Positions 41,514-49,535 of a stretch of 64,000 nt of DNA are shown here, one piece after another (the first letter of the stretch is position 1; each line of letters opens with the position of its first letter). A program made the translations under genes and the position numbers. The notes under the pieces are model-generated. The model was not told the origin of the DNA. It saw only the letters and a list, made by a program, of their open reading frames with translations, and did not search any database. Source of the DNA: GWF2-33-9 sp964500435. Its GTDB lineage: Bacteria; Bacteroidota; Ignavibacteria; Kapaibacteriales; UBA2268. The stretch is taken from assembly GCA_964500435.1 (NCBI GenBank), contig CAZCNL010000001.1, positions 248,001 to 312,000 on the forward strand, in the 5' to 3' direction.

Positions 41514-43424
41514 TTATTTTTTTACTTTAATTTTGATAGAGCGATTCAAGAACCTTCCTTGTGGAGTGTTTTCTGGGAATTTATCGTTATTTGTTCCAAT
41601 TTCTATTTTCAATTTATTGCCCACAATTGATTGTATATAATTCTTTGTATTTTCAGCTCTTTCTTGGGCAAGAATTGCATTTCGTTGTTGTGTGCCTAAT
41701 TCATCAGTGGACCCTAAAATTTGAATTGTCGAATTTTCGGGTAATTTTTCTGCAAGTTGTCTTAAAAGTTCTTTGTTTTCGTCAGATATTTTACTACTAT
41801 TATAATCAAAGCGTAAAATTGCTAAAAAGTTTTCTAAATTCAAGTCCACTTGTTCTTTTGGAAAATCATTATAGTTGAATTCTTTTTCAACAACTTTATT
41901 ATCTCCGTCAAATGTATACGCAAGTTTAAGTTGCTCTTCTTTATTAATATTATCTAATCTATAATTTAATGGCATTTCATAAGTTCCTGATTTTGTTAAA
42001 TCCAATTTATTTTGAGATAAATTTGAAGAAACAACTACTGGTTTATCTTGTGTATTTTGCAAATTGGCATCAAATATGATTTTACCAGAAAAATTAGCAT
42101 ATTTTTGTAAATCAACATATTCTTGCAAAGGTGCATTTGAAAGCAGTATATCAACCCTTTGGTTTTCTGCAACACCTTCTTTGAAATCTTGATTTGATGG
42201 ATTTTTCGGCATGATTGAGTATTCTTCTTTAATTTTATTTGAAGGAATTCCTAAATTAATAAGATAATTCTTAACTGAATTAGCTCTTTGTTTTGCAAGC
42301 TCAATTCCTAGAGGTTCATTAATTTCACCTGATGTAGAAGCTTGTAATGTTATAAAAGCTTTAGGATTCTTGTTGATAATATCAACAATTCTTGGGAATA
42401 AGTAATTATGAATTTCGACGGCATTGCCTGAAAAAATTGATTTTGGAAGTTCTTTATTAATGTAATTTGTTGGAATTTGAGAACTCTGATTGTCAAAGAA
42501 AACACTATTGACTATTGGCAAACTTGCTAAAAGCTCATTCCCAATTTCGATTTTACCTTCCACTCGAATATTTTTAATCGAAATTACGGGCTCAGGTGGT
42601 GTTTCGACTTTCACTGGAATCGGTTCAGCAGGTATTTCAATAATTTTTATTGGTTTTGGTTCAGCTTTATGAATCGAAAAACGATATCCATACATAAATC
42701 TAAATGATAAGGATTTCCAATTTGCATCAGATGCATAATTGTTTAATGAATATGCAAAGGAAATTCGCAAAGTGCCATATGTCGAGCTAATTGCTTCTAT
42801 TCCAATTGTTGGTGAAATTATTGCAGCTGTCATAGTCGTAACTGTTCCAGATGCGAGGTCTCTTTCTTTTGTTCGATAACCATTTGAATTCGCAAAAATT
42901 GCGCTCGAAGGTGACGTTAATACTTCTTTTTGAGTAAATGTTTTTGTAAGTGGTAATTGGAAGTTTAAGCCCCCGATCAATCTTGTAAAATAGTCTTCAT
43001 TAGCAAAAATATCGTAACTAACATTTGGATTTATTTCAAATATTGATAAATTTAAATTCAGTTGATTTTCTGTGTTAACATTTACAATGTTTCCATTATT
43101 GACATCTCTCATAGGAAAAGAAATTTGTTGAGTTAAATAACCTTTTCCTGAATTGTAAAATAGCTGCAATTCCAATGAAGTTTTTTCCGAAAAGTATTTT
43201 TCAAAAGATAATCCAATTGGTATTCCCCACCCAAAGCCTTTTTCAAACAAACCGCAATCTACCGAACCTTTAAATCCATTAAAATTTGCTAAATAAAAAT
43301 CATAATTTAATCCAATTTTTGGTTGAATTGCAAACAATTCATTTTTCTCAGCACCTGAAAACAATGGATTAGTAATAAAAATGAGTATTAATATTATTTT
43401 TATGTAAAATGTTGAAATCTTCAT
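41514..43424 (-). CDS. Outer-membrane protein with beta-barrel and two OmpA-like domains
   Basis: 636 residues. Signal peptide about 1-24; a beta-barrel-like region about 29-252 with alternating aromatic strands; a Pro/Glu/Lys-rich linker 254-282. A first OmpA-type peptidoglycan-binding domain spans about 302-430 (FFDNQSSQIP, ELAKQRANSVKNYLINLGI, NQRVDIL), a beta-rich spacer about 436-530, and a second OmpA-type domain 535-636 (LRFDYNSSKI, GSTDELGTQQRN, LAQERAENTKNYI, NRSIKI). Both OmpA modules keep the core elements. It likely ties the outer membrane to peptidoglycan. Same strand as aroC, 74 nt downstream of it. Confidence 0.88.
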   Translation of the reverse strand: MKISTFYIKIILILIFITNPLFSGAEKNELFAIQPKIGLNYDFYLANFNGFKGSVDCGLFEKGFGWGIPIGLSFEKYFSEKTSLELQLFYNSGKGYLTQQISFPMRDVNNGNIVNVNTENQLNLNLSIFEINPNVSYDIFANEDYFTRLIGGLNFQLPLTKTFTQKEVLTSPSSAIFANSNGYRTKERDLASGTVTTMTAAIISPTIGIEAISSTYGTLRISFAYSLNNYASDANWKSLSFRFMYGYRFSIHKAEPKPIKIIEIPAEPIPVKVETPPEPVISIKNIRVEGKIEIGNELLASLPIVNSVFFDNQSSQIPTNYINKELPKSIFSGNAVEIHNYLFPRIVDIINKNPKAFITLQASTSGEINEPLGIELAKQRANSVKNYLINLGIPSNKIKEEYSIMPKNPSNQDFKEGVAENQRVDILLSNAPLQEYVDLQKYANFSGKIIFDANLQNTQDKPVVVSSNLSQNKLDLTKSGTYEMPLNYRLDNINKEEQLKLAYTFDGDNKVVEKEFNYNDFPKEQVDLNLENFLAILRFDYNSSKISDENKELLRQLAEKLPENSTIQILGSTDELGTQQRNAILAQERAENTKNYIQSIVGNKLKIEIGTNNDKFPENTPQGRFLNRSIKIKVKK

Positions 43425-43498
43425 AAGTATTTAAAAATTATATGTTAAAGCAAATTAAGAAATTTCGTTGAATTATATTATGATAAACTTAACTAAAA

Positions 43499-44485
43499 TT
43501 AATTTTTTCTTTGAATTAAACCTTCTAAAAGCATAAAATCAACTATTGAAATTGCTGCTACACACTCTATTATTATTGGTGTTCGCAAAACATAACAAAT
43601 ATCATTCCTTCCTGAAATCGCAATTTCTTTAATCTCCTCGGTAATTAAATTGACTGTTTTTTGTTTTAATTTAATACTTGAAGGCGGGCGAAAAGCAACT
43701 CGAAAAATAATTTCATTTCCATTTGTAATTCCACCAACAATGCCTCCTGAATTATTCGTTTTTGTTTTTCCTTTTATGTCAATTAATTCATCATTCATCT
43801 CAGAACCTAACATTTTGGCAGAGTTGAATCCTGCACCGAACTCTATACCTTTTACTCCAGGAATTGAAAATAATATATGACTTAAATTTGACTCAATGCT
43901 ATCAAAAAAGGGTTCACCAAGTCCTGCAGGAACTCCATTAATTTTACATTTGACTATTCCACCGAGTGAATCTCCTTTTTCTGCTATATTCGTAAGAAGT
44001 TCATCATAATCTTTTTCACCACCTATTTCATCAATTTCGCAATTGAAAGAAATTTCAGGAATAATCGATTGGGCAATTGTTCCAGCAACAACTAAAGCAG
44101 TAGTCAACCTTCCTGATGAGTGACCTCCCCCGGAAATATCAGCATTAGTACCGTATTTAGAAATTTGCGTGAAATCAGCATGACCAGGTCTTGGGGTTTC
44201 TTTAAGATTAATTTTAGACTCAACAATATTCTTGTTTTCAATTACATAAGAAATTGGTGTTCCTGTTGTTTTACCATTCTTTATACCTGAAAAGAAAACA
44301 ACTTTATCTTCTTCCTTCCTTGGAGTTGTAGCAAAGGAATCGCCTTTTCTCAGAAGTAAGTTATTATAAATCAAGTCATAATCTAATTCGATACCACTAG
44401 GGCAACCATCAATAATTGCGCCTATGCCTTTACTATGAGACTCTCCAAATATTTGTACCTTGAACAATCTGCCAAAACTATTCAT
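43499..44485 (-). CDS. aroC: Chorismate synthase
   Basis: FMNH2-dependent last enzyme of the shikimate pathway, 5-enolpyruvylshikimate-3-phosphate to chorismate. 328 residues, somewhat shorter than the usual 350-390. FGESHSKGIGAIIDGCPSG, ETPRPGHADFTQISKYG, and RVAFRPPSSI are clear. The segment after the HADF motif reads GGGHSSGRLTTALVVAG where many enzymes have GGGRSSARET, as seen in a shorter branch found in anaerobes. Lies 20 nt downstream of the dihydroorotate-dehydrogenase-like gene and is probably co-transcribed with it. Confidence 0.95.
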   Translation of the reverse strand: MNSFGRLFKVQIFGESHSKGIGAIIDGCPSGIELDYDLIYNNLLLRKGDSFATTPRKEEDKVVFFSGIKNGKTTGTPISYVIENKNIVESKINLKETPRPGHADFTQISKYGTNADISGGGHSSGRLTTALVVAGTIAQSIIPEISFNCEIDEIGGEKDYDELLTNIAEKGDSLGGIVKCKINGVPAGLGEPFFDSIESNLSHILFSIPGVKGIEFGAGFNSAKMLGSEMNDELIDIKGKTKTNNSGGIVGGITNGNEIIFRVAFRPPSSIKLKQKTVNLITEEIKEIAISGRNDICYVLRTPIIIECVAAISIVDFMLLEGLIQRKN

Positions 44486-44505
44486 AAATTAAGCCAAATG
44501 GAATA

Positions 44506-45501
44506 TTAGATTATATCTTCTCTATCGCCAAAGTATTTCATAAATTGAATTCTTTCTAAAAATGCAGGGTCATGAACTTTTGAATTGTTTGCTAACCCAC
44601 GGAATTGCTCTATTGAACTAAATTGTTTTTCGTCCATCCATTTCGATAATTCATCTATCATCTTTTCAATTTGGAAAGGACCATTTTTATATATAGTTGA
44701 AACTGCTTGAACAGTTTTAGCACCTGCTAAAAGCATCTTGATAAGTTCTTCACCTGTATGAACTCCAGTTGAAGCCGAAATATCAATATTAATTCTTCCG
44801 GACATTAGTGCAATCCACCTCAAAGGTAATAAAAAGTCCCAATCAGAACTAAAAATTTTTGCGGGCACCAACTTCATATCATCAATATCAATATCAGGAT
44901 TATATGTTCTATTAAATAGAACCAAACCTTTAACACCAGTTTTAGAAAGCCTTTCAAGCATATTTGCCATAGCTGTAAAATATGTTCCGACTTTTAAAGC
45001 TACTGGAATTTTTACATATTTTAATATATTTTGTACTATATCAAAATATTGCTGTTCTATTTCTTGGCTTGTTTGCTCTATTTTTGATGGTAAAATAAAA
45101 GCATTTATTTCAAGGGCATCAGCACCAGCTTCTTCTAATTTTACTGCATAACTTGCCCATTCACTTGGGGAAACTGCGTTTACACTTGCGATAATAGGTA
45201 TGTTAGTTTCATTTTTTGCTATATATATTATTTTTGAGTATTTTTCTAAATTTTGCTCTTTAATTTTATAATCAAAATAATCGTAATACTCGTAATTTTC
45301 ATGACCAGTAACTTCATTTGCAATTACGTTTTCGAATTCATGCTTGATTTCTTCTTCAAAAATAGATTTTAAAACAATAGCACCTGCGCCTGCTTCTTCT
45401 AATCTTTTTATTTGTATTGGAGTAGTTGTAAGTCCTGAACTTCCAACAATTAATGGATTCTTTAATTTAAGTCCTAAGTAGTTTGTTTCTAATGTTATCA
45501 T
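44506..45501 (-). CDS. Dihydroorotate dehydrogenase-like protein
   Basis: FMN-binding TIM barrel of 331 residues resembling the DHOD class 1 family. Segments: LGLKLKNPLIVGSSGLTTT, EEAGAGAIVLKSIFEEEI, VNAVSPSEWASYAVKLEEAGADALEIN (as two adjacent motifs), IPVALKVG and STGVHTGEELIKMLLAGAKTVQ. The active-site Cys/Ser loop of true dihydroorotate dehydrogenases is not evident and this branch is often annotated only as DHOD-like, so a function in pyrimidine synthesis is unproven. Operon with aroC. Confidence 0.85.
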   Translation of the reverse strand: MITLETNYLGLKLKNPLIVGSSGLTTTPIQIKRLEEAGAGAIVLKSIFEEEIKHEFENVIANEVTGHENYEYYDYFDYKIKEQNLEKYSKIIYIAKNETNIPIIASVNAVSPSEWASYAVKLEEAGADALEINAFILPSKIEQTSQEIEQQYFDIVQNILKYVKIPVALKVGTYFTAMANMLERLSKTGVKGLVLFNRTYNPDIDIDDMKLVPAKIFSSDWDFLLPLRWIALMSGRINIDISASTGVHTGEELIKMLLAGAKTVQAVSTIYKNGPFQIEKMIDELSKWMDEKQFSSIEQFRGLANNSKVHDPAFLERIQFMKYFGDREDII

Positions 45502-45511
45502 AGGTTATCAC

Positions 45512-45519
45512 CAAAATTA
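45512..45519 (-). promoter_or_regulatory. Bacteroidota-type -7 box very close to the DHOD-like start
   Basis: Minus-strand TAATTTTG, only 10 nt upstream of the ATG, the same short distance as for the uracil-DNA glycosylase gene. Implies a very short leader if used. Confidence 0.5.
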
Positions 45520-45584
45520 ATTTTGTAAAAAATAAAATTGTAATTTAATAAAAATTTAGAAACGTTGAATTAACGAATTTAATT

Positions 45585-46994
45585 TTAATGTTTATATTTC
45601 ACTCCAATTAACTTATCATAAGCAAGCAAGAGAAAAATGGCTAAAACACCAATTCCAGCAAAAATTAACCAGAATTCTTGAGTATGTGCTACACTTAATA
45701 TTTCTTGTTTAGGTATTTGATTTGCTGTTCCTATTTCGATGATTTCGGAAATTTTCATATTTTTGGTCACTGAAAATGTACTTGAATCTGAAGTCAGCTT
45801 ATTCTTGACGAAATCAATCATAGGGTTGTCGATTAATCTAACATATAAGAATGCACCTAAAACACCACCGATTCCAGACCCGAAAACACCATAAAGAAAT
45901 CCGAACCCCATATATGTTGCTTTTTTATCTTGCGGAGCGATATCACCGAGATACGAAATATATTTTGGATGTGCAGTCATCTCTCCAAATGAAAAGATTA
46001 TAAGCCCAGCAAGCAAGACCCAAATACTATTACTTATTGCAAGCATCGCCATTCCTAAAACTCCAAAAACCAACCCTGCAATGATAGTTGGAAATGCTTT
46101 AAAGTTTTTTACAAAATTTGAAACAAATAATTGCAAAGCAATGATTGTAAGTGCATTAATTACAGTTATATGCTCAACGTCAAATTTCCAATTTGTATTA
46201 AAAAGTGAATTTACTAAATTATTCAATGGTGTTGCATCAACAAATGTTTGGAAATACCAAAGAACACTGTCGAACATCTGAAAATATAAAATCCAAAAGA
46301 GTGAATAAATGAAAATAAATAAAATAAATCTCCAATTCGAAGCTACATCAAGTATTTTTTTGAAAATTTGTATTATTGACTTCAAAGCAGGTTCTTTCTG
46401 CTCAATTTCCCGTGGTGGTTCTTTAAACATAAAAAATGTTGGAATAATCATTAATCCAGTACCTAAAGCTGAAGCAATCATAACTAATCGCCAGTCAATA
46501 CTTTTCAAAATTGGGACAATAATTAAGGGAAACAAAAATGCTCCGAAATTAATAGACCAATAATAAATTCCAAAACCTAATGTAGAATTTTTCTCATTCG
46601 TTAGTTTCGCAATAGTTCCTGAAATAATTGGTTTAAAAGTTCCAGCACCAATTCCCATTATAACCAGAGCGATAAAGACTGCGGCATAACTCACCATTTG
46701 TGCTGTTAAAAAATAACCAGTCCCAAGAAAAGCAAATGCAATCATTAAAGTCCTGCGATAACCAAGCTTATCAGCAATTGCACCCGTCAAAATTGGTAAA
46801 AAATATAAAAGCGGTTGTATAGTACTTTTTATTATTCCAACACCTTCTTTCGAAAAGCCTAATATCTCTGTTAAGTATATTGACAATACACTCATCATCC
46901 CGTAATATGAGCCACGTTCGAAGAATTCAAAAATCACAACCAGCCAGAACTGTTTTGGAAATTCCTTGAATATGTTTTTGTTTTCTTTTGCCAT
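45585..46994 (-). CDS. POT/PTR-type MFS transporter (peptide or related solute)
   Basis: 469 residues with about twelve membrane helices. The first helix carries EFFERGSYYGMMSVLSIYL, the ExxER-x-x-YYG signature of proton-dependent oligopeptide transporters, and helix 5 has GIGAGTFKPIISGTIAKL, matching the family's GxFKPxIS motif. MFS loop motif GAIADKLGYRRTL is present. A hydrophilic insert of about 60 residues occurs before the last helix. Di/tripeptides are the likely substrate, but the family also handles other solutes. Promoter region shared back-to-back with ftsY. Confidence 0.85.
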   Translation of the reverse strand: MAKENKNIFKEFPKQFWLVVIFEFFERGSYYGMMSVLSIYLTEILGFSKEGVGIIKSTIQPLLYFLPILTGAIADKLGYRRTLMIAFAFLGTGYFLTAQMVSYAAVFIALVIMGIGAGTFKPIISGTIAKLTNEKNSTLGFGIYYWSINFGAFLFPLIIVPILKSIDWRLVMIASALGTGLMIIPTFFMFKEPPREIEQKEPALKSIIQIFKKILDVASNWRFILFIFIYSLFWILYFQMFDSVLWYFQTFVDATPLNNLVNSLFNTNWKFDVEHITVINALTIIALQLFVSNFVKNFKAFPTIIAGLVFGVLGMAMLAISNSIWVLLAGLIIFSFGEMTAHPKYISYLGDIAPQDKKATYMGFGFLYGVFGSGIGGVLGAFLYVRLIDNPMIDFVKNKLTSDSSTFSVTKNMKISEIIEIGTANQIPKQEILSVAHTQEFWLIFAGIGVLAIFLLLAYDKLIGVKYKH

Positions 46995-47022
46995 TTCTTT
47001 GATTTATTTATGAAATAAGTTA

Positions 47023-47030
47023 CAAAGATA
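47023..47030 (-). promoter_or_regulatory. Bacteroidota-type -7 box for the POT transporter gene
   Basis: Minus-strand TATCTTTG followed by TAA, 28 nt upstream of the ATG, back-to-back with the ftsY promoter. Confidence 0.55.
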
Positions 47031-47057
47031 TGAATTATTTTTTAACTAATCTTTAAT

Positions 47058-47087
47058 TTGTTCTCAACGTTTTTATTCGTAAATTTG
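47058..47087 (+). promoter_or_regulatory. Full Bacteroidota-type promoter upstream of ftsY
   Basis: TTG at 47058-47060, exactly 19 nt, then TAAATTTG at 47080-47087; the ATG follows 34 nt later. This is the second site with perfect -33/-7 spacing in the window. Confidence 0.7.
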
Positions 47088-47121
47088 TATTTTATTATTT
47101 AACAAATAATTAGATTAATTT

Positions 47122-48117
47122 ATGGGATTTTTTAGCGGATTAAAAGAAAAAATAACTGCATTTACAGAAAAAGCAGTGGATACCTTAAGTTACAAAAAAA
47201 TCCAAGATGGATTGGAGAAAACTCGGAAAAACTTTGTTTCAAATCTTCAATCAATTTTGGGAATGGGACGGAAAATTGATGATAATTTAATAAATGAAAT
47301 CGAAGAAATACTCATAACCGCTGATATAGGAGTTTCTACGACTGAAAAAATTATCAATAATTTGAAAAAACGTGTAAAACAAGAAAAATTTGAAAATTCC
47401 GAAGAACTCTTTGATATTTTAAAGGAAGAAATTCTAGCTTTATTATATGAAGAAAACCCATCTAATGAAAATTTATATGATTTACCTACATCTTCGAAAC
47501 CATTTGTAATACTTGTTGTTGGTGTCAACGGTGTTGGCAAAACAACAACTATCGGCAAATTAGCTTATAACTTTAAAAATGCTGGCAAAGAAGTAGTAAT
47601 CGGTGCGGCAGATACTTTTAGAGCTGCAGCTAATGAGCAATTAGAAATATGGGCTGAACGTGCTGGCGTAGATATAATTAAACAAAGTCCCGGAGCTGAC
47701 CCTGCCGCAGTTGCTTTCGACACTTTAAAATCTGCAATTTCGAAAAACAAAGATGTTGTTATAATTGACACGGCTGGAAGACTTCACACAAAAGGTAACT
47801 TGATGCAGGAATTAGAAAAAATAACCCGTGTTTTGAAAAAATTAAAAGCTGATGCTCCTAATGAAGTTTATCTTGTTTTAGATGCTACAACAGGACAAAA
47901 TGCAATTATTCAAGCAAATGAATTCACTAAAGTTTCAAATGTGTCAGGAATTGTTCTTACAAAGTTAGATGGAACTGCAAAAGGTGGTGTTATTATCCCT
48001 ATTGTTGATGAATTGAAGATACCCGTGAGATTTATTGGAGTTGGCGAAAAAATTGATGATTTGCAAATTTTTAACCCAATTGAATTTATTGAAGCTTTGT
48101 TTAATAAAAAAATTTAG
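47122..48117 (+). CDS. ftsY: Signal recognition particle receptor FtsY
   Basis: SRP GTPase of 331 residues docking ribosome-SRP complexes at the membrane. NG domain only, with a short N-terminal basic/amphipathic start (FFSGLKEKITAFTEKAVD), lacking the long acidic A domain of E. coli. G motifs: GVNGVGKTTTIGKLA (G1), DTFRAAANEQL, DTAGRLHTKGNLMQEL (G3), TKLDGTAKGG (G4) and GVGEKIDDLQIFNP. Followed after 3 nt by tsaC. Confidence 0.97.
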   Translation: MGFFSGLKEKITAFTEKAVDTLSYKKIQDGLEKTRKNFVSNLQSILGMGRKIDDNLINEIEEILITADIGVSTTEKIINNLKKRVKQEKFENSEELFDILKEEILALLYEENPSNENLYDLPTSSKPFVILVVGVNGVGKTTTIGKLAYNFKNAGKEVVIGAADTFRAAANEQLEIWAERAGVDIIKQSPGADPAAVAFDTLKSAISKNKDVVIIDTAGRLHTKGNLMQELEKITRVLKKLKADAPNEVYLVLDATTGQNAIIQANEFTKVSNVSGIVLTKLDGTAKGGVIIPIVDELKIPVRFIGVGEKIDDLQIFNPIEFIEALFNKKI

Positions 48118-48120
48118 TTG

Positions 48121-48759
48121 ATGAATACTCGAGTCTTAAATGTCCATAAAGATTTAAAATTATGTATTGAAGAAGCTTCCAAACAATTGCTCGAAGGTGA
48201 AATAATTATTTTCCCTACTGATACTGTTTATGGGATTGGATGTTTGTTTGATAAATTATTTGCAGTTGAAAGAATATATGAATTGAAAGGAAGGGATTTT
48301 TCCAAACCTCTTGCTGCATATTTTTCGGATATTTCAATGATGTTTGATTATATTACTAATCCAACTTATAACATAAAAAAAATTGCAACTCATTTTATGC
48401 CAGGAGCAATTACATTAGTTGCAAGAAAAAATAATAAAATAGCAAACATTATCACAAGTAATTTTGACACAATAGGTTTAAGAATACCAGATAATAAATT
48501 TTTATTAGAACTTATTAAAAATATCGGCAAACCAATAGTCGGCACATCTGCCAACCTTTCAAATTTTCCGTCTGCAAAGACTGCAGACGAAGCTTATAAA
48601 TATTTTAATGGTTCAGTACCTTTAATAATCAATGATGACAAAAGTATTTTAGGAATTGAATCAACTGTGTTTTCAATAATTGACGATAAATTTACATTAA
48701 TTCGTGAGGGCGCAATTCCTTCGAATCAAATTATGAAAATTATGGAAGAAGAGCTATAA
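48121..48759 (+). CDS. tsaC: Threonylcarbamoyl-AMP synthase (Sua5/YrdC family)
   Basis: 212 residues, YrdC domain only. It makes threonylcarbamoyl-AMP for the t6A modification of ANN-decoding tRNAs. Motifs are FPTDTVYGIG, the KxR loop YELKGRDFSKPLAAYF, GLRIPDN, GTSANLS and the ESTVF strand. The in-frame TTG three bases upstream touches the ftsY stop, so the ATG is chosen. The 3' end overlaps by 20 nt the convergent laccase-domain gene. The YciO subfamily is a less likely alternative. Confidence 0.88.
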   Translation: MNTRVLNVHKDLKLCIEEASKQLLEGEIIIFPTDTVYGIGCLFDKLFAVERIYELKGRDFSKPLAAYFSDISMMFDYITNPTYNIKKIATHFMPGAITLVARKNNKIANIITSNFDTIGLRIPDNKFLLELIKNIGKPIVGTSANLSNFPSAKTADEAYKYFNGSVPLIINDDKSILGIESTVFSIIDDKFTLIREGAIPSNQIMKIMEEEL

Positions 48760-49474
48760 ATGCCGCCATTCGACCAGATTTCGATTTGTCCCTCCTGTAA
48801 GAATGAAATCTTAAATCTGAAATTGTAGACTCTGAGGATACTTCGATATTTTCACTCTTTACACCAAAATTTGTTAATTGATTGAATATTGCACCTTTTA
48901 AATCTAAAAGATATTTACCATTATTTATTGGTGTAATAAAATCAGGAAAGTATTTTGCAACATCATCGCCTATTTCATAATCATCTTTTCCAGCGCACGG
49001 TGTAATCCACACAAGCATACTTTCCAAATTCACACTATATTTATTAAATAAAATTTTTAATCCACTTTCAACAATATTTAGTCGTGTTCCATTCCAACCA
49101 GAGTGTAATGCCGCAATTACTTTTTTATCGGGTGAATAAATCATTATTCCACAACAATCAGCAAGAGAAAGCACAAGCATTAAACCTTTTTCATCTGTTA
49201 CCATTCCGTCTGCTTCTAAAATCTTTGAGTTATTAGAAATGATATTCACTTTATTAGTTGAAATTTGTTTTTGAAATTTAATTTTAGAAAGCTCCCAATT
49301 TAAATTTTTTGCAAAGATTATTCTATTTCTATTTACTTCTTCGTCACTTAGAATTTCAGCTTTTGTGATACTAAATCCATAAGGGGGATAATTTTGTTCA
49401 TCTTTTAACGTAATTCCGGAAAAGATTTGACTTGTTGGAAAAATTTTTGGTGAAAGATAAATATTTTTTGTCAT
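48740..49474 (-). CDS. Laccase-domain (YfiH/PgeF) protein with one altered zinc ligand
   Basis: 244 residues of the peptidoglycan-editing-factor/purine-nucleosidase family. Conserved blocks: LSLADCCGIMIYSPDKKV, ALHSGWNGTRLNIVESG, ITPCAGKDDYEIGDDVAKYF and HSYRRDKSKSGRMAAFI. Of the three zinc ligands, Cys107 and His124 are present, but the first (His in the usual QVHG) is Ser72 in the segment QKQISTNKV. The activity may therefore be altered or lost. Members hydrolyse or phosphorolyse purine nucleosides or remove misincorporated residues from peptidoglycan precursors. Convergent with tsaC, overlapping by 20 nt. Confidence 0.84.
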   Translation of the reverse strand: MTKNIYLSPKIFPTSQIFSGITLKDEQNYPPYGFSITKAEILSDEEVNRNRIIFAKNLNWELSKIKFQKQISTNKVNIISNNSKILEADGMVTDEKGLMLVLSLADCCGIMIYSPDKKVIAALHSGWNGTRLNIVESGLKILFNKYSVNLESMLVWITPCAGKDDYEIGDDVAKYFPDFITPINNGKYLLDLKGAIFNQLTNFGVKSENIEVSSESTISDLRFHSYRRDKSKSGRMAAFIALLP

Positions 49475-49535
49475 TCTGATTGTAATTTAAAAAAATTTTG
49501 TAAATTAATGGTGTGTATATTTAAAATTTTTCTAT

